The notes: a model not told the origin generated them from the letters alone. Shown: positions 32,430 through 41,560, counted from the stretch's first letter. The stretch is 64,000 bases of DNA from Chloroflexota bacterium (GCA_016234445.1 JACRBT010000004.1:248001-312000), one strand, 5' to 3'. Program-made: numbers and translations.

Positions 32430-32834
32430 ATGGCCAGCAGGTTCGCTCTCAGTCTGGCGGGCTTGGCGGTTGCGCTCGGCGGTGCCGCCGCTCTCTTTGC
32501 GCCCCTGGTCCAGTCAGGCCCGTCAATTGGGTCCAACGGCGTCGCGACTGCGGCAACCCGGCATTCGTACTTCGACGAGGGTGTGTCCCCAGGAATGCTT
32601 TTCCTGCTGGTCTGGTTTGGCGCGCTGGCGCTGGGTTTCCTCCTCCTCGCCCTATCCGGCATCTCGCGTCCCGGGCCGGCTCGTGCTGCTGCCTGGGCGG
32701 CCACGGTCGCGCTCACGGTCAGTGCCGGGCTCACCGCCCTCACAATCGGCTGGCTGATGGTCCCGGCGGTGGTCGTGGCTTTCGCTGGAATTGCGCTCGC
32801 CAGCCGGCGGGCGGCGCGGCCGGCTGACTCGTAG
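32430..32834 (+). CDS. Small integral membrane protein, function unknown
   Basis: 134 residues with four hydrophobic helices (~8-28, 55-77, 85-105, 108-128) and a basic C-terminus, so it sits in the cytoplasmic membrane. The loop after helix 1 ('[22 protein letters not shown]') is polar. No family recognised. It lies between divergent ridA and leuB, 43 bases before leuB, whose own leaderless promoter is at its 3' end. GGTGAG ten bases before the ATG could be its ribosome site. Confidence 0.6.
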   Translation: MASRFALSLAGLAVALGGAAALFAPLVQSGPSIGSNGVATAATRHSYFDEGVSPGMLFLLVWFGALALGFLLLALSGISRPGPARAAAWAATVALTVSAGLTALTIGWLMVPAVVVAFAGIALASRRAARPADS

Positions 32835-32865
32835 CCCGCCACTTTCCCGTTCGCCCGGCGCTGTC

Positions 32866-32871
32866 TACTGT
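32866..32871 (+). promoter_or_regulatory. Leaderless -10 box of leuB
   Basis: TACTGT six bases before the leuB ATG; the same hexamer appears in the possible ilvB promoter. Confidence 0.5.
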
Positions 32872-32877
32872 GTCGCA

Positions 32878-33966
32878 ATGTCAACCTTCCGCATCCTCCT
32901 GACCCCTGGCGACGGCATCGGCCCCGAAGTGATGGAAGAAGCGACGAAAGTGCTCGGCCGGGTCGAGCGCCGCTTCCGCCACGAATTCGTCTACGACGAG
33001 GAGAAGCTCGGCGGCGCCGCCATCGACGCCTACGGGACCGCCCTTCGCGCCGAGACAGTGGCGAAGGCGAAGCAGTCCGCGGCAGTGCTCTTCGGCGCGG
33101 TCGGCGGCCCAAAGTGGGACGACCCGAAGGCGACGGTCCGCCCCGAAGACGCGATCCTCGGGATGCGGAAGCAACTGGGGCTCTTCGCGAATCTGCGGCC
33201 CGTCCGCGTCCACCCCCTCCTCCTCGGCGACAGCACCCTCAAGCCGGAAGTGCTTGAGGGCACGGACATGGTCGTCATCCGCGAACTCACGGGCGGCCTC
33301 TACTTCGGCAAGCCGAAGAAGCGCTGGACCAACGCCGCGGGCCGGCAGGGGGTCGACACCCTTCGCTACAGCGAGAAGGAGATCGTCCGCATCTGCCACG
33401 TCGCCTTCCAGCTGGCGCGGCAGCGGCGAAAGAAGGTGACCAGCGTCGACAAGGCGAACGTCCTCCGCACCGGCCAACTCTGGCGGGAGGTCGCGACCGA
33501 AGTCGGGCGCGAGTACCCGGATGTGACCCTGGACCACCTGCTGGTCGACGCCTGCGCGATGCACCTGCTCCGGCGCCCGGCCAGCTTCGACGTGATCGTC
33601 ACCGAGAACATGTTCGGCGACATCCTCACGGACGAGGCAGCGATGCTGGCGGGGTCGATGGGGATGATGCCATCCGCCAGCCTTGGTCGGCGGCGCAAGG
33701 ATGGCACCGGCATCGGCCTCTACGAGCCCATCCATGGGAGCGCCCCGGACATCACCGGCCAGGGCAAGGCGAACCCGCTGGCGATGATCCTCAGCGCCGC
33801 GATGATGCTGCGGCTCTCGCTCGGCCTCGAAGCGGAGGCGGCAGCGATCGAGTCAGCCGTGGACGGCGTCATCGCCGGCGGCTACCGGACCCCCGACATC
33901 GCCGGCGCCGGGACCACCGTCGTCGACACGCGGAAGATGGGGACGCTCGTCGCCGAGCGCCTGTAG
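32878..33966 (+). CDS. leuB: 3-isopropylmalate dehydrogenase
   Basis: 362 residues. NAD- and Mg-dependent oxidative decarboxylation in leucine synthesis. Seen: '[14 protein letters not shown]', '[14 protein letters not shown]' (substrate loop), catalytic Tyr in '[11 protein letters not shown]', Lys in 'SVDKANVL', metal Asp region '[30 protein letters not shown]', and '[10 protein letters not shown]' (NAD loop). The E-L-x-G-G-x-Y form of the loop is LeuB-type rather than isocitrate dehydrogenase. Completes a branched-chain amino acid neighbourhood with ilvBN. leuA, leuC and leuD are not in the window. Confidence 0.93.
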   Translation: MSTFRILLTPGDGIGPEVMEEATKVLGRVERRFRHEFVYDEEKLGGAAIDAYGTALRAETVAKAKQSAAVLFGAVGGPKWDDPKATVRPEDAILGMRKQLGLFANLRPVRVHPLLLGDSTLKPEVLEGTDMVVIRELTGGLYFGKPKKRWTNAAGRQGVDTLRYSEKEIVRICHVAFQLARQRRKKVTSVDKANVLRTGQLWREVATEVGREYPDVTLDHLLVDACAMHLLRRPASFDVIVTENMFGDILTDEAAMLAGSMGMMPSASLGRRRKDGTGIGLYEPIHGSAPDITGQGKANPLAMILSAAMMLRLSLGLEAEAAAIESAVDGVIAGGYRTPDIAGAGTTVVDTRKMGTLVAERL

Positions 33967-33995
33967 CCGGCTGGCAGCGCGTCCCGCACTGCCGG

Positions 33996-34001
33996 TAGAC
34001 T
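33996..34001 (+). promoter_or_regulatory. Leaderless -10 box of alpha/beta hydrolase gene
   Basis: TAGACT six bases before the ATG at 34008. Confidence 0.55.
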
Positions 34002-34007
34002 TCGGGA

Positions 34008-34796
34008 ATGCCCTACGCCCGCGTCAACGGCGCCAGCCTCTACTACGAACAGCACGGGACTGGCCCCGACGTGGTCTTTCTCCACGGCGCGGGCGGCAAC
34101 CACCTCTCCTGGTGGCAGCAACTGAGCGCCTTCGCCCCCCACTACCGCTGCACCGTCTACGACGCCCGCGGCTGGGGCCTCAGCCGCGGCGACATGGGCG
34201 CCGGCCGCTGGACCCTCGGGACCGACCTCGTCGCCCTTCTGGAGCACCTCCACGTCGAGCGCGCGCACGTCGTCGCCCAGTCGATGGGCGGGCGGGCGGT
34301 GGCCGGGCTGGTCCGGCTTGCGCCCCAGAAGGTGCGTTCGATGGTGCTCTGCGGCACGACAGCGGGCGCGACCAACGACCGCGTGCGTGAACTCCAGGAC
34401 GAACTCCGGGACGAACGTGGCAACGGGAGCCTCCGCGAACATGCGCTCGCGCCTGCATTCGAACGGTCGAACCCGGGGCTGGCTGTGCTTTACCGCCAGG
34501 TGAACGCCCTCAACCCGCCGCGGCCAAAGGGGCTCCTCGGGCGCCCGCCGGCGACCTACAAGGGGAGCATGCACCAGGCGATCACGGCGACCGGCGCGCC
34601 CGTCCTGTTCGTGGTCGGCGAGCACGACATGATCACCTCGCCGGCGATGATCCGGCAGGCGCACGGGCTGATCGAAGGGTCGCGGGTCCACGAGATCGCG
34701 GGCGCCGGGCACTCCGCCTTTTTCGAAGCCGCCGAGGAGTGGAACCGCGTCGTCCTCGCCTTCGTGAAGGCCGCGCCTGGGGGGAATCCCGGATAG
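34008..34796 (+). CDS. Alpha/beta hydrolase
   Basis: 262 residues. Oxyanion-hole 'VVFLHGAGGNHLSWWQQL', nucleophile elbow 'VVAQSMGGRAV' (Ser near 90), acid in 'VVGEHDMITSP', catalytic His in 'IAGAGHSAFFE'. The fold and motif spacing match the 3-oxoadipate enol-lactonase/haloperoxidase group, but substrate is open. Cytoplasmic, no signal peptide. Predicted leaderless mRNA. Confidence 0.87.
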   Translation: MPYARVNGASLYYEQHGTGPDVVFLHGAGGNHLSWWQQLSAFAPHYRCTVYDARGWGLSRGDMGAGRWTLGTDLVALLEHLHVERAHVVAQSMGGRAVAGLVRLAPQKVRSMVLCGTTAGATNDRVRELQDELRDERGNGSLREHALAPAFERSNPGLAVLYRQVNALNPPRPKGLLGRPPATYKGSMHQAITATGAPVLFVVGEHDMITSPAMIRQAHGLIEGSRVHEIAGAGHSAFFEAAEEWNRVVLAFVKAAPGGNPG

Positions 34797-34839
34797 GCCG
34801 GTTGCCCGGCCCTCACGCACAGGTTATTGTTCACCGGTT

Positions 34840-35211
34840 ATGGTCGCCCTTTTCCGGCGATGGTATTCGCTTGTCTCAAGCGTGCGGGCCCGGGTCGGTT
34901 TCCGCCAGGACCACTGGGTTCAGCCGTGGAACGAGATCACGCGCCAGGTGGAAGCGTCGTTGCTGGCGCTGCCCGCCCCGGCCCGGGCAACCCTGATCAC
35001 CCCCGCAAAGAACGCACCCGCCCTCGCGGCCCCGCTCACCGCCGCGGAAGCGGTCATCGAAGGCGAAGCCGTCGAAGTCGAGCCGTGGCCGCCGGAAGAG
35101 GCCCCAGCAGCGGCCCCCACCGCCGTCGAACAGGCGCCAGCGGCCGAGGCCCCCGCCGCGGACGGTCGGCCGCAGAAGAAGCGCCGCCGGGGTGCCCGCC
35201 GCGCGGCCTGA
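34840..35211 (+). CDS. Small protein with Ala/Pro/Glu-rich middle and basic tail, function unknown
   Basis: 123 residues. N-terminal third is amphipathic ('MVALFRRWYSLVSSVRARVGFRQDHW...'), the middle is low-complexity and acidic, and the last 14 residues are strongly basic (KKRRRGARRAA), so it could bind nucleic acid. No known domain. No clear ribosome site or -10 at the usual spacing before the ATG; coding status rests on length, position and the lack of any competing frame. Confidence 0.45.
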   Translation: MVALFRRWYSLVSSVRARVGFRQDHWVQPWNEITRQVEASLLALPAPARATLITPAKNAPALAAPLTAAEAVIEGEAVEVEPWPPEEAPAAAPTAVEQAPAAEAPAADGRPQKKRRRGARRAA

Positions 35212-35224
35212 GCCGCCCGTTCGG

Positions 35225-35230
35225 TATACT
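35225..35230 (+). promoter_or_regulatory. Leaderless -10 box of second FmdB gene
   Basis: TATACT six bases before the ATG at 35237. Confidence 0.6.
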
Positions 35231-35236
35231 TCAGCC

Positions 35237-35461
35237 ATGGCGATCTACGAGTACTACTGTCCCACCTGCCGGAGCCGTTTCGAACAGCGCCGGCCCATGT
35301 CCCAGGCGGCTGTCGCCGTCCGTTGCGAACGCGGCCACGCGGCCGAACGGACCGTCTCTGCATTCGCGGCCCCCCGCGGAGGCGCTGGCCCGATGGAGTT
35401 CGAGGCCGGCCCCGGCGGCGGCTGTTGCGGCGGTGGCGGCGGCTGCGCTTGCTCCAACTAA
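35237..35461 (+). CDS. FmdB-family zinc ribbon protein
   Basis: 74 residues. FmdB zinc ribbon start 'MAIYEYYCPTCRSRFEQRRPMSQ' with CxxC; the second knuckle is reduced to 'VRCERGH' (Cys and His instead of CxxC). The tail is Gly-rich and ends with Cys pairs ('GGGCCGGGGGCACSN') in place of the His-rich tail of the other FmdB copy at 15.8 kb. Probably a zinc-binding regulator. Leaderless promoter; 3' end meets the DUF1461 gene seven bases away. Confidence 0.8.
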   Translation: MAIYEYYCPTCRSRFEQRRPMSQAAVAVRCERGHAAERTVSAFAAPRGGAGPMEFEAGPGGGCCGGGGGCACSN

Positions 35462-35468
35462 GCCAGGC

Positions 35469-36218
35469 TCAGGGCCGCGCGCGGACCCTGTGTGCCGTCG
35501 CTCGCGGCGGTTCTGATGTGGGCGGTTGCGGCTCCCCGCGGCTGACCACCAGGTAGGCGACGGAAACCACCACCAGGACCGCGACCTCAAGCAACGAGAG
35601 GCCCACCACCAGGTAGGTCGCGCTCTCCCAGAACGGCTCCGGGAACATCTGGATCAGCCGGTCCGTGTCCGGGTCGAGCTGCCAGAGGTCGTTCCGGAAG
35701 ACCACTTTGTGGAAGCGGTTCCAGACTTCGTCGAAGCCGACCGCGACCGCCAGCCCGCCGATCGCGCCAACCGCTGCGAACCCCGCCCCCACACCCAGGA
35801 GCGTCTGCTTCGCCAGCGCCCGGACTTGCCGGTCCCGCGCCCAGATGAAGACGGCAGCGATGTAGGTGAGCACCACCACCAGCGAGATCTCGTTCAGACG
35901 ATAGGTGAACCGCACCAGGGACTTCACGTCGCGCATGTGGTCCGTCTCACGCTGGTTGAAGAGGGAGACCTCCTCCCCGTCGACGTGGACGACGATCCGG
36001 AGCGAACTGGCGTCGTCCTCGAAGTAGTCGATCAGTTCGCCGGCGGCCATGTCGAGTTCGGCCTGCGAGATCCCTGTGGTCTTCACGGCGTCGTATTCGC
36101 GGAGGCCGCGCTTGTAGTACCCCTCGTCGCTGAGGAGGAAGCGGACGTTGGAGGTGACGAGGAGGATGGGTACGGCGAGGACGTAGAGGACGGTGGCCGC
36201 GATCGGGAAGAATCTCAT
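35469..36218 (-). CDS. TIGR01906/DUF1461 family integral membrane protein
   Basis: 249 residues, four transmembrane helices: one at the N-terminus, an outside domain (~28-105) with 'YYKRGLREYDAVKTTGISQAEL', 'ELIDYFEDDASSLRI' and 'LFNQRETDHMRDVKSLV', then three helices. The 'LFN.RE..HM.DVK' stretch is the mark of the DUF1461 family, whose members include the Lit-type lipoprotein acyl-modifying proteins of Firmicutes, so a lipoprotein or lipid substrate is possible but unproven. Divergent from the CoA-ligase gene. Confidence 0.75.
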   Translation of the reverse strand: MRFFPIAATVLYVLAVPILLVTSNVRFLLSDEGYYKRGLREYDAVKTTGISQAELDMAAGELIDYFEDDASSLRIVVHVDGEEVSLFNQRETDHMRDVKSLVRFTYRLNEISLVVVLTYIAAVFIWARDRQVRALAKQTLLGVGAGFAAVGAIGGLAVAVGFDEVWNRFHKVVFRNDLWQLDPDTDRLIQMFPEPFWESATYLVVGLSLLEVAVLVVVSVAYLVVSRGEPQPPTSEPPRATAHRVRARP

Positions 36219-36306
36219 GCCTGCGCCCCCAGCCTTCCTGCGCCTATCGTGGGCAACGGCGTCGCGCGGGTCAATCCGCGCACGCGCTCCGAAGGCGGCT
36301 GTCTGG

Positions 36307-36312
36307 TAAGCT
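36307..36312 (+). promoter_or_regulatory. Extended -10 promoter of CoA-ligase transcript
   Basis: TGG-TAAGCT, followed by GGGAG and an ATG at 36330. Confidence 0.4.
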
Positions 36313-36329
36313 TCGTTTGCCCCGGGAGC

Positions 36330-36383
36330 ATGAACGAAGGGGCCACGACACGCTCACTCCCTCGGAACTGGAGACGCCCTTGA
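36330..36383 (+). CDS. 17-codon upstream ORF overlapping the CoA-ligase start
   Basis: ATG after GGGAG; TGA (36381-36383) overlaps the TTG of the next gene as TTGA. Basic peptide with four Arg; no known function, possibly a coupling or sensing ORF. Confidence 0.4.
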   Translation: MNEGATTRSLPRNWRRP

Positions 36384-37816
36384 CCACTCCGGCCACTGCT
36401 GTGCCCGAACTCGACTTCATCTTCCACCCGCGCTCGATCGCCATCGCCGGCGTCTCGGCGAAGGAGGGGACCGGCTTTGGTGGCGGCGGATTCGTGTCCT
36501 CGCTGCAGGATATCGGCTTCCGGGGGCCCATCTACCTGATCCATCCCAGCGCCCCCGCCATCCGCGGGATCAAGTGCTATCCGAGCCTCCGCGACATCCC
36601 GGACATGGTTGATTATGTCATCTCTTCCGTGCCCGCCCGCTTCGTCCCCCAGCTCCTGGAAGACTGCATCACCAGGGGGGTGCGAGTCCTGCACCTCTTC
36701 ACCGCCGGCTTCACGGAAACGGGCGACGCCGAGCGCGCGAAGATGGAGCAGGCCGTGGTCGCCCGCGCGCGGGAGGCCGGCATCCGCCTGATCGGCCCCA
36801 ACTGCATGGGCCTCTACGCTCCCTCCGGCCGGCTGGCGATGATGCAGGGCCAGCTCCCCGAAGCCGGTCCCGTGGGGATGGTCTCGCAGTCGGGGATGAA
36901 CGCGGGCGAATTCGTCCGCTACGCGACGCCGCGGGGCATCCGCTGCTCGAAGGTCATCAGCTTCGGCAACGGCGCCGACCTCAAGGCCGCCGACTTCTTC
37001 GACTACCTCGCCGACGACCCGGAGACGGAGATCATCGTCGCCTATCTCGAAGGCATCCAGGACGGTCCCCGGCTGGCCCGGGCGATCCGCAAGGCCGGGG
37101 CGGCGAAGCCCGTGGCCATCCTCAAGAGCGGGCGGACAGAGGCAGGCTCGCGGGCGGCGAGTTCGCACACCGCTTCGCTCGCCGGCTCGCTCCAGATCTT
37201 CGACGGGCTCTGCCGGCAGGCGGGGGCGCTGCGGGTCGAAAGCCTCGAAGAACTCGTGGACGTGGCGGTGACGTTCCGCTTCGTCAAACACCTTTCCGGG
37301 CCGAACGTGGTGGTCGTTGGCGGCGGCGGCGGCGCCAGTGTCCTCGCTGCCGACGACCTCGCCGCCGCCGGGCTCCAGGTGCCGCCCCTGCTCCCGGAGA
37401 CGCAGGAAGAGCTGGCCAAAGTCACGCACGAAGCCGGCACCAGCATCCGCAATCCCATCGACACGACCTCGCTCTGGGAGGACCAGGGCTTCGAAGCGAC
37501 CCTGATGCCCTGCGCCCGGGCTTCGAACATCGACGTCATCCTCTACCACACCAGCTTCGGCGGGGGCCCGATGGGTCGATACGCTGACATTCGCCCGCGC
37601 ATGCAGCGCCAGGCCGAGAGCCTCCGGAAGGTGCAGGAAGACGGCGGCAAGCCGGTGGTCGTGGCGATCCGGCCGGCCACCACGGGCGATTCGTTCGAAC
37701 AGTCCGTCGAGTTCCAGGAAGCCTGCTGGCGGAACGGCCTCGCCACCTACCCGAGCATCGACCGGGCAGGGCGGGCGCTGGCGAAGCTCCTCCAGTGGCA
37801 ACGCCTGCGCGAATGA
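36380..37816 (+). CDS. NDP-forming acyl-CoA synthetase, alpha-type subunit
   Basis: 478 residues from TTG. Domains: CoA-binding Rossmann ('FIFHPRSIAIAGVSAKEGTGFGG'), succinyl-CoA-ligase-like domain with the phospho-His in 'GSRAASSHTASLAGS', then the ligase-CoA domain. The ATP-grasp beta part normally fused or adjacent is missing, so a separate beta subunit or another role (acyl-CoA transferase-like) is needed. Interconverts acyl-CoA with acid, using ADP or GDP. Coupled at both ends: 17-codon ORF upstream, GrpB protein downstream (ATGA). Confidence 0.8.
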   Translation: MTTPATAVPELDFIFHPRSIAIAGVSAKEGTGFGGGGFVSSLQDIGFRGPIYLIHPSAPAIRGIKCYPSLRDIPDMVDYVISSVPARFVPQLLEDCITRGVRVLHLFTAGFTETGDAERAKMEQAVVARAREAGIRLIGPNCMGLYAPSGRLAMMQGQLPEAGPVGMVSQSGMNAGEFVRYATPRGIRCSKVISFGNGADLKAADFFDYLADDPETEIIVAYLEGIQDGPRLARAIRKAGAAKPVAILKSGRTEAGSRAASSHTASLAGSLQIFDGLCRQAGALRVESLEELVDVAVTFRFVKHLSGPNVVVVGGGGGASVLAADDLAAAGLQVPPLLPETQEELAKVTHEAGTSIRNPIDTTSLWEDQGFEATLMPCARASNIDVILYHTSFGGGPMGRYADIRPRMQRQAESLRKVQEDGGKPVVVAIRPATTGDSFEQSVEFQEACWRNGLATYPSIDRAGRALAKLLQWQRLRE

Positions 37817-38388
37817 GCGCAACGGGCAGCGACCCTCTGCGTGACCGCGCACGCGCGCGGGGCGTGGTCCTGCTGCCCTACGACCCGGAGTGGCCGGCCC
37901 GCTTCGAAACGGCGAAAGCCGCGATCCTCGCCGCCTGCGGGAACGTGGTCATCGCCCTCGAACACATCGGGAGCACCTCGGTGCCGGGCCTTGGCGCCAA
38001 GCCCTACCTGGACCTGATGCCCGGGCTCCGCGCCGCCGATGACGCGATGGCGATGATCGACCCGATGGCCGCCCTCGGCTACGAGTACCTCGGTGAATAC
38101 GGCCTCCCCGGGCGCCACTACTTCACGAAGTGGGTCGACGGCGACGGGCACGTCTGGAAGCACAATGTCCACGCCTGGACGGTGGGCCACGCGGAATGGG
38201 TGCGCCACCTCGTCTTCCGCGACGCCCTTAGGAACGACGCCGGGCTCCGGCAGGCGTACTGGGAGCTCAAGGTCGCGCTCTCCCGGCGATTCCCGGACGA
38301 CGTGGAGGCCTATGCGATGGCCAAGTCGGAGTTCGTTGAGGGCGTGCTGGCCGCGCACGGGGGCCCCTCCCGTCGGGCACACGGCTAA
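37813..38388 (+). CDS. GrpB/UPF0157 family nucleotidyltransferase-fold protein
   Basis: 191 residues. 'IALEHIGSTSVPGLGAKPYLDLMPGLR' is the GrpB signature (GS...D.D of the polymerase-beta nucleotidyltransferase fold); 'HVWKHNVHAW... HLVFRDALRND' is the conserved second half. Biochemical role unknown for the family. Its ATG overlaps the stop of the CoA-ligase gene, so they share a message; no functional link is known. Confidence 0.88.
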   Translation: MSATGSDPLRDRARARGVVLLPYDPEWPARFETAKAAILAACGNVVIALEHIGSTSVPGLGAKPYLDLMPGLRAADDAMAMIDPMAALGYEYLGEYGLPGRHYFTKWVDGDGHVWKHNVHAWTVGHAEWVRHLVFRDALRNDAGLRQAYWELKVALSRRFPDDVEAYAMAKSEFVEGVLAAHGGPSRRAHG

Positions 38389-38425
38389 CCGGCCGCGCCA
38401 TTTCCATCGCCTTCCCTTCCCGATG

Positions 38426-38431
38426 TAGACT
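38426..38431 (+). promoter_or_regulatory. -10 box of second acyl-CoA dehydrogenase
   Basis: TAGACT, followed by a CATGCG-CTT-CGCATG hairpin (38446-38460) and an AAGGAG ribosome site. Confidence 0.5.
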
Positions 38432-38498
38432 GTCCCGGCCCGGCACATGCGCTTCGCATGCCGCCGTCCACCGTGAATTCCAGGACAAGGAGTGAACA

Positions 38499-39704
38499 AT
38501 GGACAACGTCCTGAGCATCAGCGAAGAAACCATGCAACGCCGGAAGGTCGTCAGCGACTTCATGGTGGAGCACATCTACCCCAACGAGCGGCTCTTCGAG
38601 CACGGCGGCCCCGAGGCCGAAGACCTGATGAAGAGCCTCAAGAAAAAGACCAAGGCGATGGGCTACTGGGCGCCCCATCTCCCGGAAGAGGCCGGCGGCA
38701 TGGGCATCGGCTTCCTCCCCTACGCCTACCTGAACGAGATCATCGGGCGCAGCGCTTACGCCCCCTCGGTCTTCGGCTCCCAGGCCCCCGATTCGGGCAA
38801 CGCCGAAATCCTCCACCAGTACGGCACCCCCGAGCAGAAAGAGAAGTACCTCAAGCCGCTCGTCGATGGCGACATCCGCTCCTGCTTCTCGATGACGGAG
38901 CCCGCCGTCTCCGGTGCGGACCCGACCGGCCTCCAGATGCGGGCCACCCGTGAAGGCGACGAGTTTGTCATCCAGGGGCGGAAGTGGTTCAGCTCGGGCG
39001 CGATCGGGGCGAAGTTCGCCATCGCCATGTGCGTCACCGACCCCGAGGCGCCGCCGCACAGCCGGATGAGCCAGATCATCGTCCCCACAGACACGCCGGG
39101 CTTCAAGATCGAACGCCGGGTCGAGGTCTGGGGCGAGCGCGAGTCGAACCATCCCCAGATTCACTACGACAACGTCCGCGTTCCCGTGACGAACCTCCTC
39201 GGGCCGCAAGGGGCGGGCTTCAAGCTCTCCCAGAAGCGCCTCGGGCCGGGCCGCATCCACCACTGCATGCGCGCCCTCGGCCAGGCCCAGCGCGCCTTCG
39301 ACCTCATGTGCCAGCGTTCCCTCAACCGCGAGGCCTTCGGGAGCCTGCTGGCCGACAAGGGCATCATCCAGACGTGGATCGCGGACGCCCTTGTCAACAT
39401 CCAGGCAGCGCGTCTCCTGACCATGCAGGCGGCCCTGAAGATCGACTCGGGCGACGAGGCCCGCGTCGAGGTCTCGATGATCAAGTTCTTCGTCGTCAAC
39501 GTGACCTGCGACGTCATCGACAAGGCGATCCAGGTGCATGGCGCCATGGGCGTCACCTCGGACGTGCCGCTCCAGGCGATGTACAAGAACGCCCGCACCC
39601 TCCGCATCGCGGACGGTCCGGACGAAGTGCACCGAATGGTCGTGGCGCGCCGCGCGCTTCGCACCTACCGCCAGGGCGGCACCTGGGACTTCGCGACGTT
39701 CTAG
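38499..39704 (+). CDS. Acyl-CoA dehydrogenase (ACAD10/11-like)
   Basis: 401 residues. FAD-dependent desaturase of acyl-CoA: 'CFSMTEPAVSGADPTGLQMRA' (FAD/substrate loop), 'HCMRALGQAQRAFDLMCQRSLNREAFG', catalytic-region 'IQVHGAMGVTSDVPLQAMYKNARTLRIADGPDEVHR'. The C-terminal third matches the ACAD10/11 branch, which handles 4-hydroxy- or branched acyl-CoAs in mammals. Not closely like the 370-residue paralogue at 12 kb. AAGGAG before ATG; own promoter and a 9-bp terminator. Confidence 0.9.
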   Translation: MDNVLSISEETMQRRKVVSDFMVEHIYPNERLFEHGGPEAEDLMKSLKKKTKAMGYWAPHLPEEAGGMGIGFLPYAYLNEIIGRSAYAPSVFGSQAPDSGNAEILHQYGTPEQKEKYLKPLVDGDIRSCFSMTEPAVSGADPTGLQMRATREGDEFVIQGRKWFSSGAIGAKFAIAMCVTDPEAPPHSRMSQIIVPTDTPGFKIERRVEVWGERESNHPQIHYDNVRVPVTNLLGPQGAGFKLSQKRLGPGRIHHCMRALGQAQRAFDLMCQRSLNREAFGSLLADKGIIQTWIADALVNIQAARLLTMQAALKIDSGDEARVEVSMIKFFVVNVTCDVIDKAIQVHGAMGVTSDVPLQAMYKNARTLRIADGPDEVHRMVVARRALRTYRQGGTWDFATF

Positions 39705-39735
39705 CCCCCGGGCACCGGGTCCCACGGCACTTTCG

Positions 39736-39766
39736 AGAGCGGCCTCCAACCCGGGGGCCGCTCTTC
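39736..39766. terminator. Terminator between convergent acyl-CoA dehydrogenase and mutL
   Basis: AGAGCGGCC / GGCCGCTCT, 9-bp perfect stem, followed on plus by TCCT; serves both strands. Confidence 0.75.
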
Positions 39767-41560
39767 CTATCTCCGGCCGAACTGGCGCTCGACGGCGTCC
39801 GTGCTGAGGTGCACCAGGGTTGGGCGCCCGTGGGGGCAGGTCCGCGGCGATGCTGTCGCTTCGAGGTCGGCCACCAGCTGGCGCATCTCTTCCAGCGAGA
39901 GGGCGGTGCCGGCGCGCACGCTGGAATGGCAGGCCACGGTCGCCGCCGCCCGGGCGAAGGGGTCGGTCACGCGCCGCTCGCCCGCCAGCTGATCGAGGAC
40001 GGCGCGGATGGCCCCGGTGACATCCGTGCCGCCGAGGCCTGGGGGGATCGCCCGGATGAGATAGCTGCGCTCGCCGAACGCCTCAATCGCGAGCCCGAGC
40101 GCCGCCAGCTGCTCGTGGTGCTCTTCGAGGGTCGCACAGGCGGCAAGGTCCAGTTCCAGCAGGGCCGGCTCGAGCAGCGGCTGGACGGCGCCCCCGTTGC
40201 CGTCGCCAGTCCGCGCGAGGAGGCGGTCGTAGACGACGCGTTCGTGGGCAGCGTGCTGGTCGATGAGATACATCCCGTCGGGGCCTTCCGCGACCACGTA
40301 GGTCGCGCCGACCTGGCCGACGACGCGAAGCATCGGGAGCAGCTCGCGCTGGGTCAGCGGCGCCACCGGGGCGCCCGACGCTGTCCGCCACGAGAGCGTG
40401 GCTTGCACCGGCTCCGGCGCGCGAAGGGCCGCCACGGGCGCGGAGGAGGCCTGGAGACGGTCGCGCAAGGGCGAGAGCGCCACAGTGCCGCCCCCAACGG
40501 TCGCGACTACCGCTGGCTGGAGGCTGACGCCCACCGGGGCTCCCCATGCGGCCGGCCGCGAAGCGTCGAGCGCGGCGAGGACGGCGTGGCGCACGACCCG
40601 GCCTACCAGCCGCTCGTCGCGGAAGCGCACCTCGGCCTTGGCGGGGTGGACGTTCACGTCGACGTCTGCCTCCGGGATCGTTATCGACAGCGCGGCGATG
40701 GGGTGACGCCCAATCGGGAGCTGCGACTGGTAGGCGTCGGCGACGGCGAAGGTCAGCGGCCGGCTCTGGACCCAGCGCCCGTTGATGAACACCGAGATGG
40801 CGGAACGGTTGCCGCGGTGCACCGACGGCGGCCCCGCAAGCCCGGTCACCCCGATCTCAGCCTCGTTGTAAGCGGTGTCGAGCATGGCCGCGCCCGTCTC
40901 GGCCCCATAGACGGCGGCAAAGGCGTGGCGGATGTTGCCGTCGCCCGGGGTGGCCAGCAGCCGGCGTCCGCCCATCGAGAGATGGAAGGCGATGCCGGGG
41001 TAGGCGAGGGCGTAGTGCGAGACGAGCACCGTCACCTGTCGCCCCTCGGCGGCCGGGGACGCGAGGAACTTCCGCCGGGCCGGCAGCCGGGCAAAGAGAT
41101 CGCGCACGGCGATGCTCGTGCCCACCGGGGCAGGCCGGGCCGATCGCCTCGCCGGGCGGGCCTCGATGAAGACGGCGTGGACGCCGACCGGCTCCCCCCG
41201 GGCGCGCGAAAGCACCTCCACGTCCCCGGCGGCGGCGATCGAAGGCAGCGCTTCGCCCCGGAAGCCGAGCGTGTGGAGGTGGGCAAGGTCGTCGAGCATC
41301 GTGATCTTGCTCGTCGCGTGGCGTTCGAAGGCGACCTCCAGCTGCTCCGGCGGGATGCCGTGGCCGTTGTCGGCGACGCGAATGAGCCCGAGGCCGCCGT
41401 CCTCGATCTCGACCGAGACCTGGGTGCTGCCGGCGTCGATCGCGTTGTCCAGGAGCTCGCGGACGACCGAGACCGGGCGCTCGACGACTTCGCCCGCGGC
41501 GATGCTGGCGGCCACCTCCGGCGGGAGGACGCGGATTGCGGCGGGGGTCGCGCCGGTCAC
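39767..41560 (-). CDS. mutL: DNA mismatch repair protein MutL
   Basis: 597 residues. N-terminal GHKL ATPase: 'ELLDNAIDAGSTQ' (Mg Glu/Asn), 'VADNGHGIP', 'ATSKI', 'TLGFRGEAL', 'GTSIAVRDLFARLPARRKFL'. C-terminal endonuclease motifs: 'LIDQHAAHERVVYD' (DQHAxxExxxx with a final Asp instead of Glu), 'ACHSS', 'CPHGRPTL' and terminal 'QFGRR', so it is probably an active nickase, as in bacteria lacking MutH. GTG start overlaps the mutS stop (GTGA). Confidence 0.95.
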   Translation of the reverse strand: MTGATPAAIRVLPPEVAASIAAGEVVERPVSVVRELLDNAIDAGSTQVSVEIEDGGLGLIRVADNGHGIPPEQLEVAFERHATSKITMLDDLAHLHTLGFRGEALPSIAAAGDVEVLSRARGEPVGVHAVFIEARPARRSARPAPVGTSIAVRDLFARLPARRKFLASPAAEGRQVTVLVSHYALAYPGIAFHLSMGGRRLLATPGDGNIRHAFAAVYGAETGAAMLDTAYNEAEIGVTGLAGPPSVHRGNRSAISVFINGRWVQSRPLTFAVADAYQSQLPIGRHPIAALSITIPEADVDVNVHPAKAEVRFRDERLVGRVVRHAVLAALDASRPAAWGAPVGVSLQPAVVATVGGGTVALSPLRDRLQASSAPVAALRAPEPVQATLSWRTASGAPVAPLTQRELLPMLRVVGQVGATYVVAEGPDGMYLIDQHAAHERVVYDRLLARTGDGNGGAVQPLLEPALLELDLAACATLEEHHEQLAALGLAIEAFGERSYLIRAIPPGLGGTDVTGAIRAVLDQLAGERRVTDPFARAAATVACHSSVRAGTALSLEEMRQLVADLEATASPRTCPHGRPTLVHLSTDAVERQFGRR

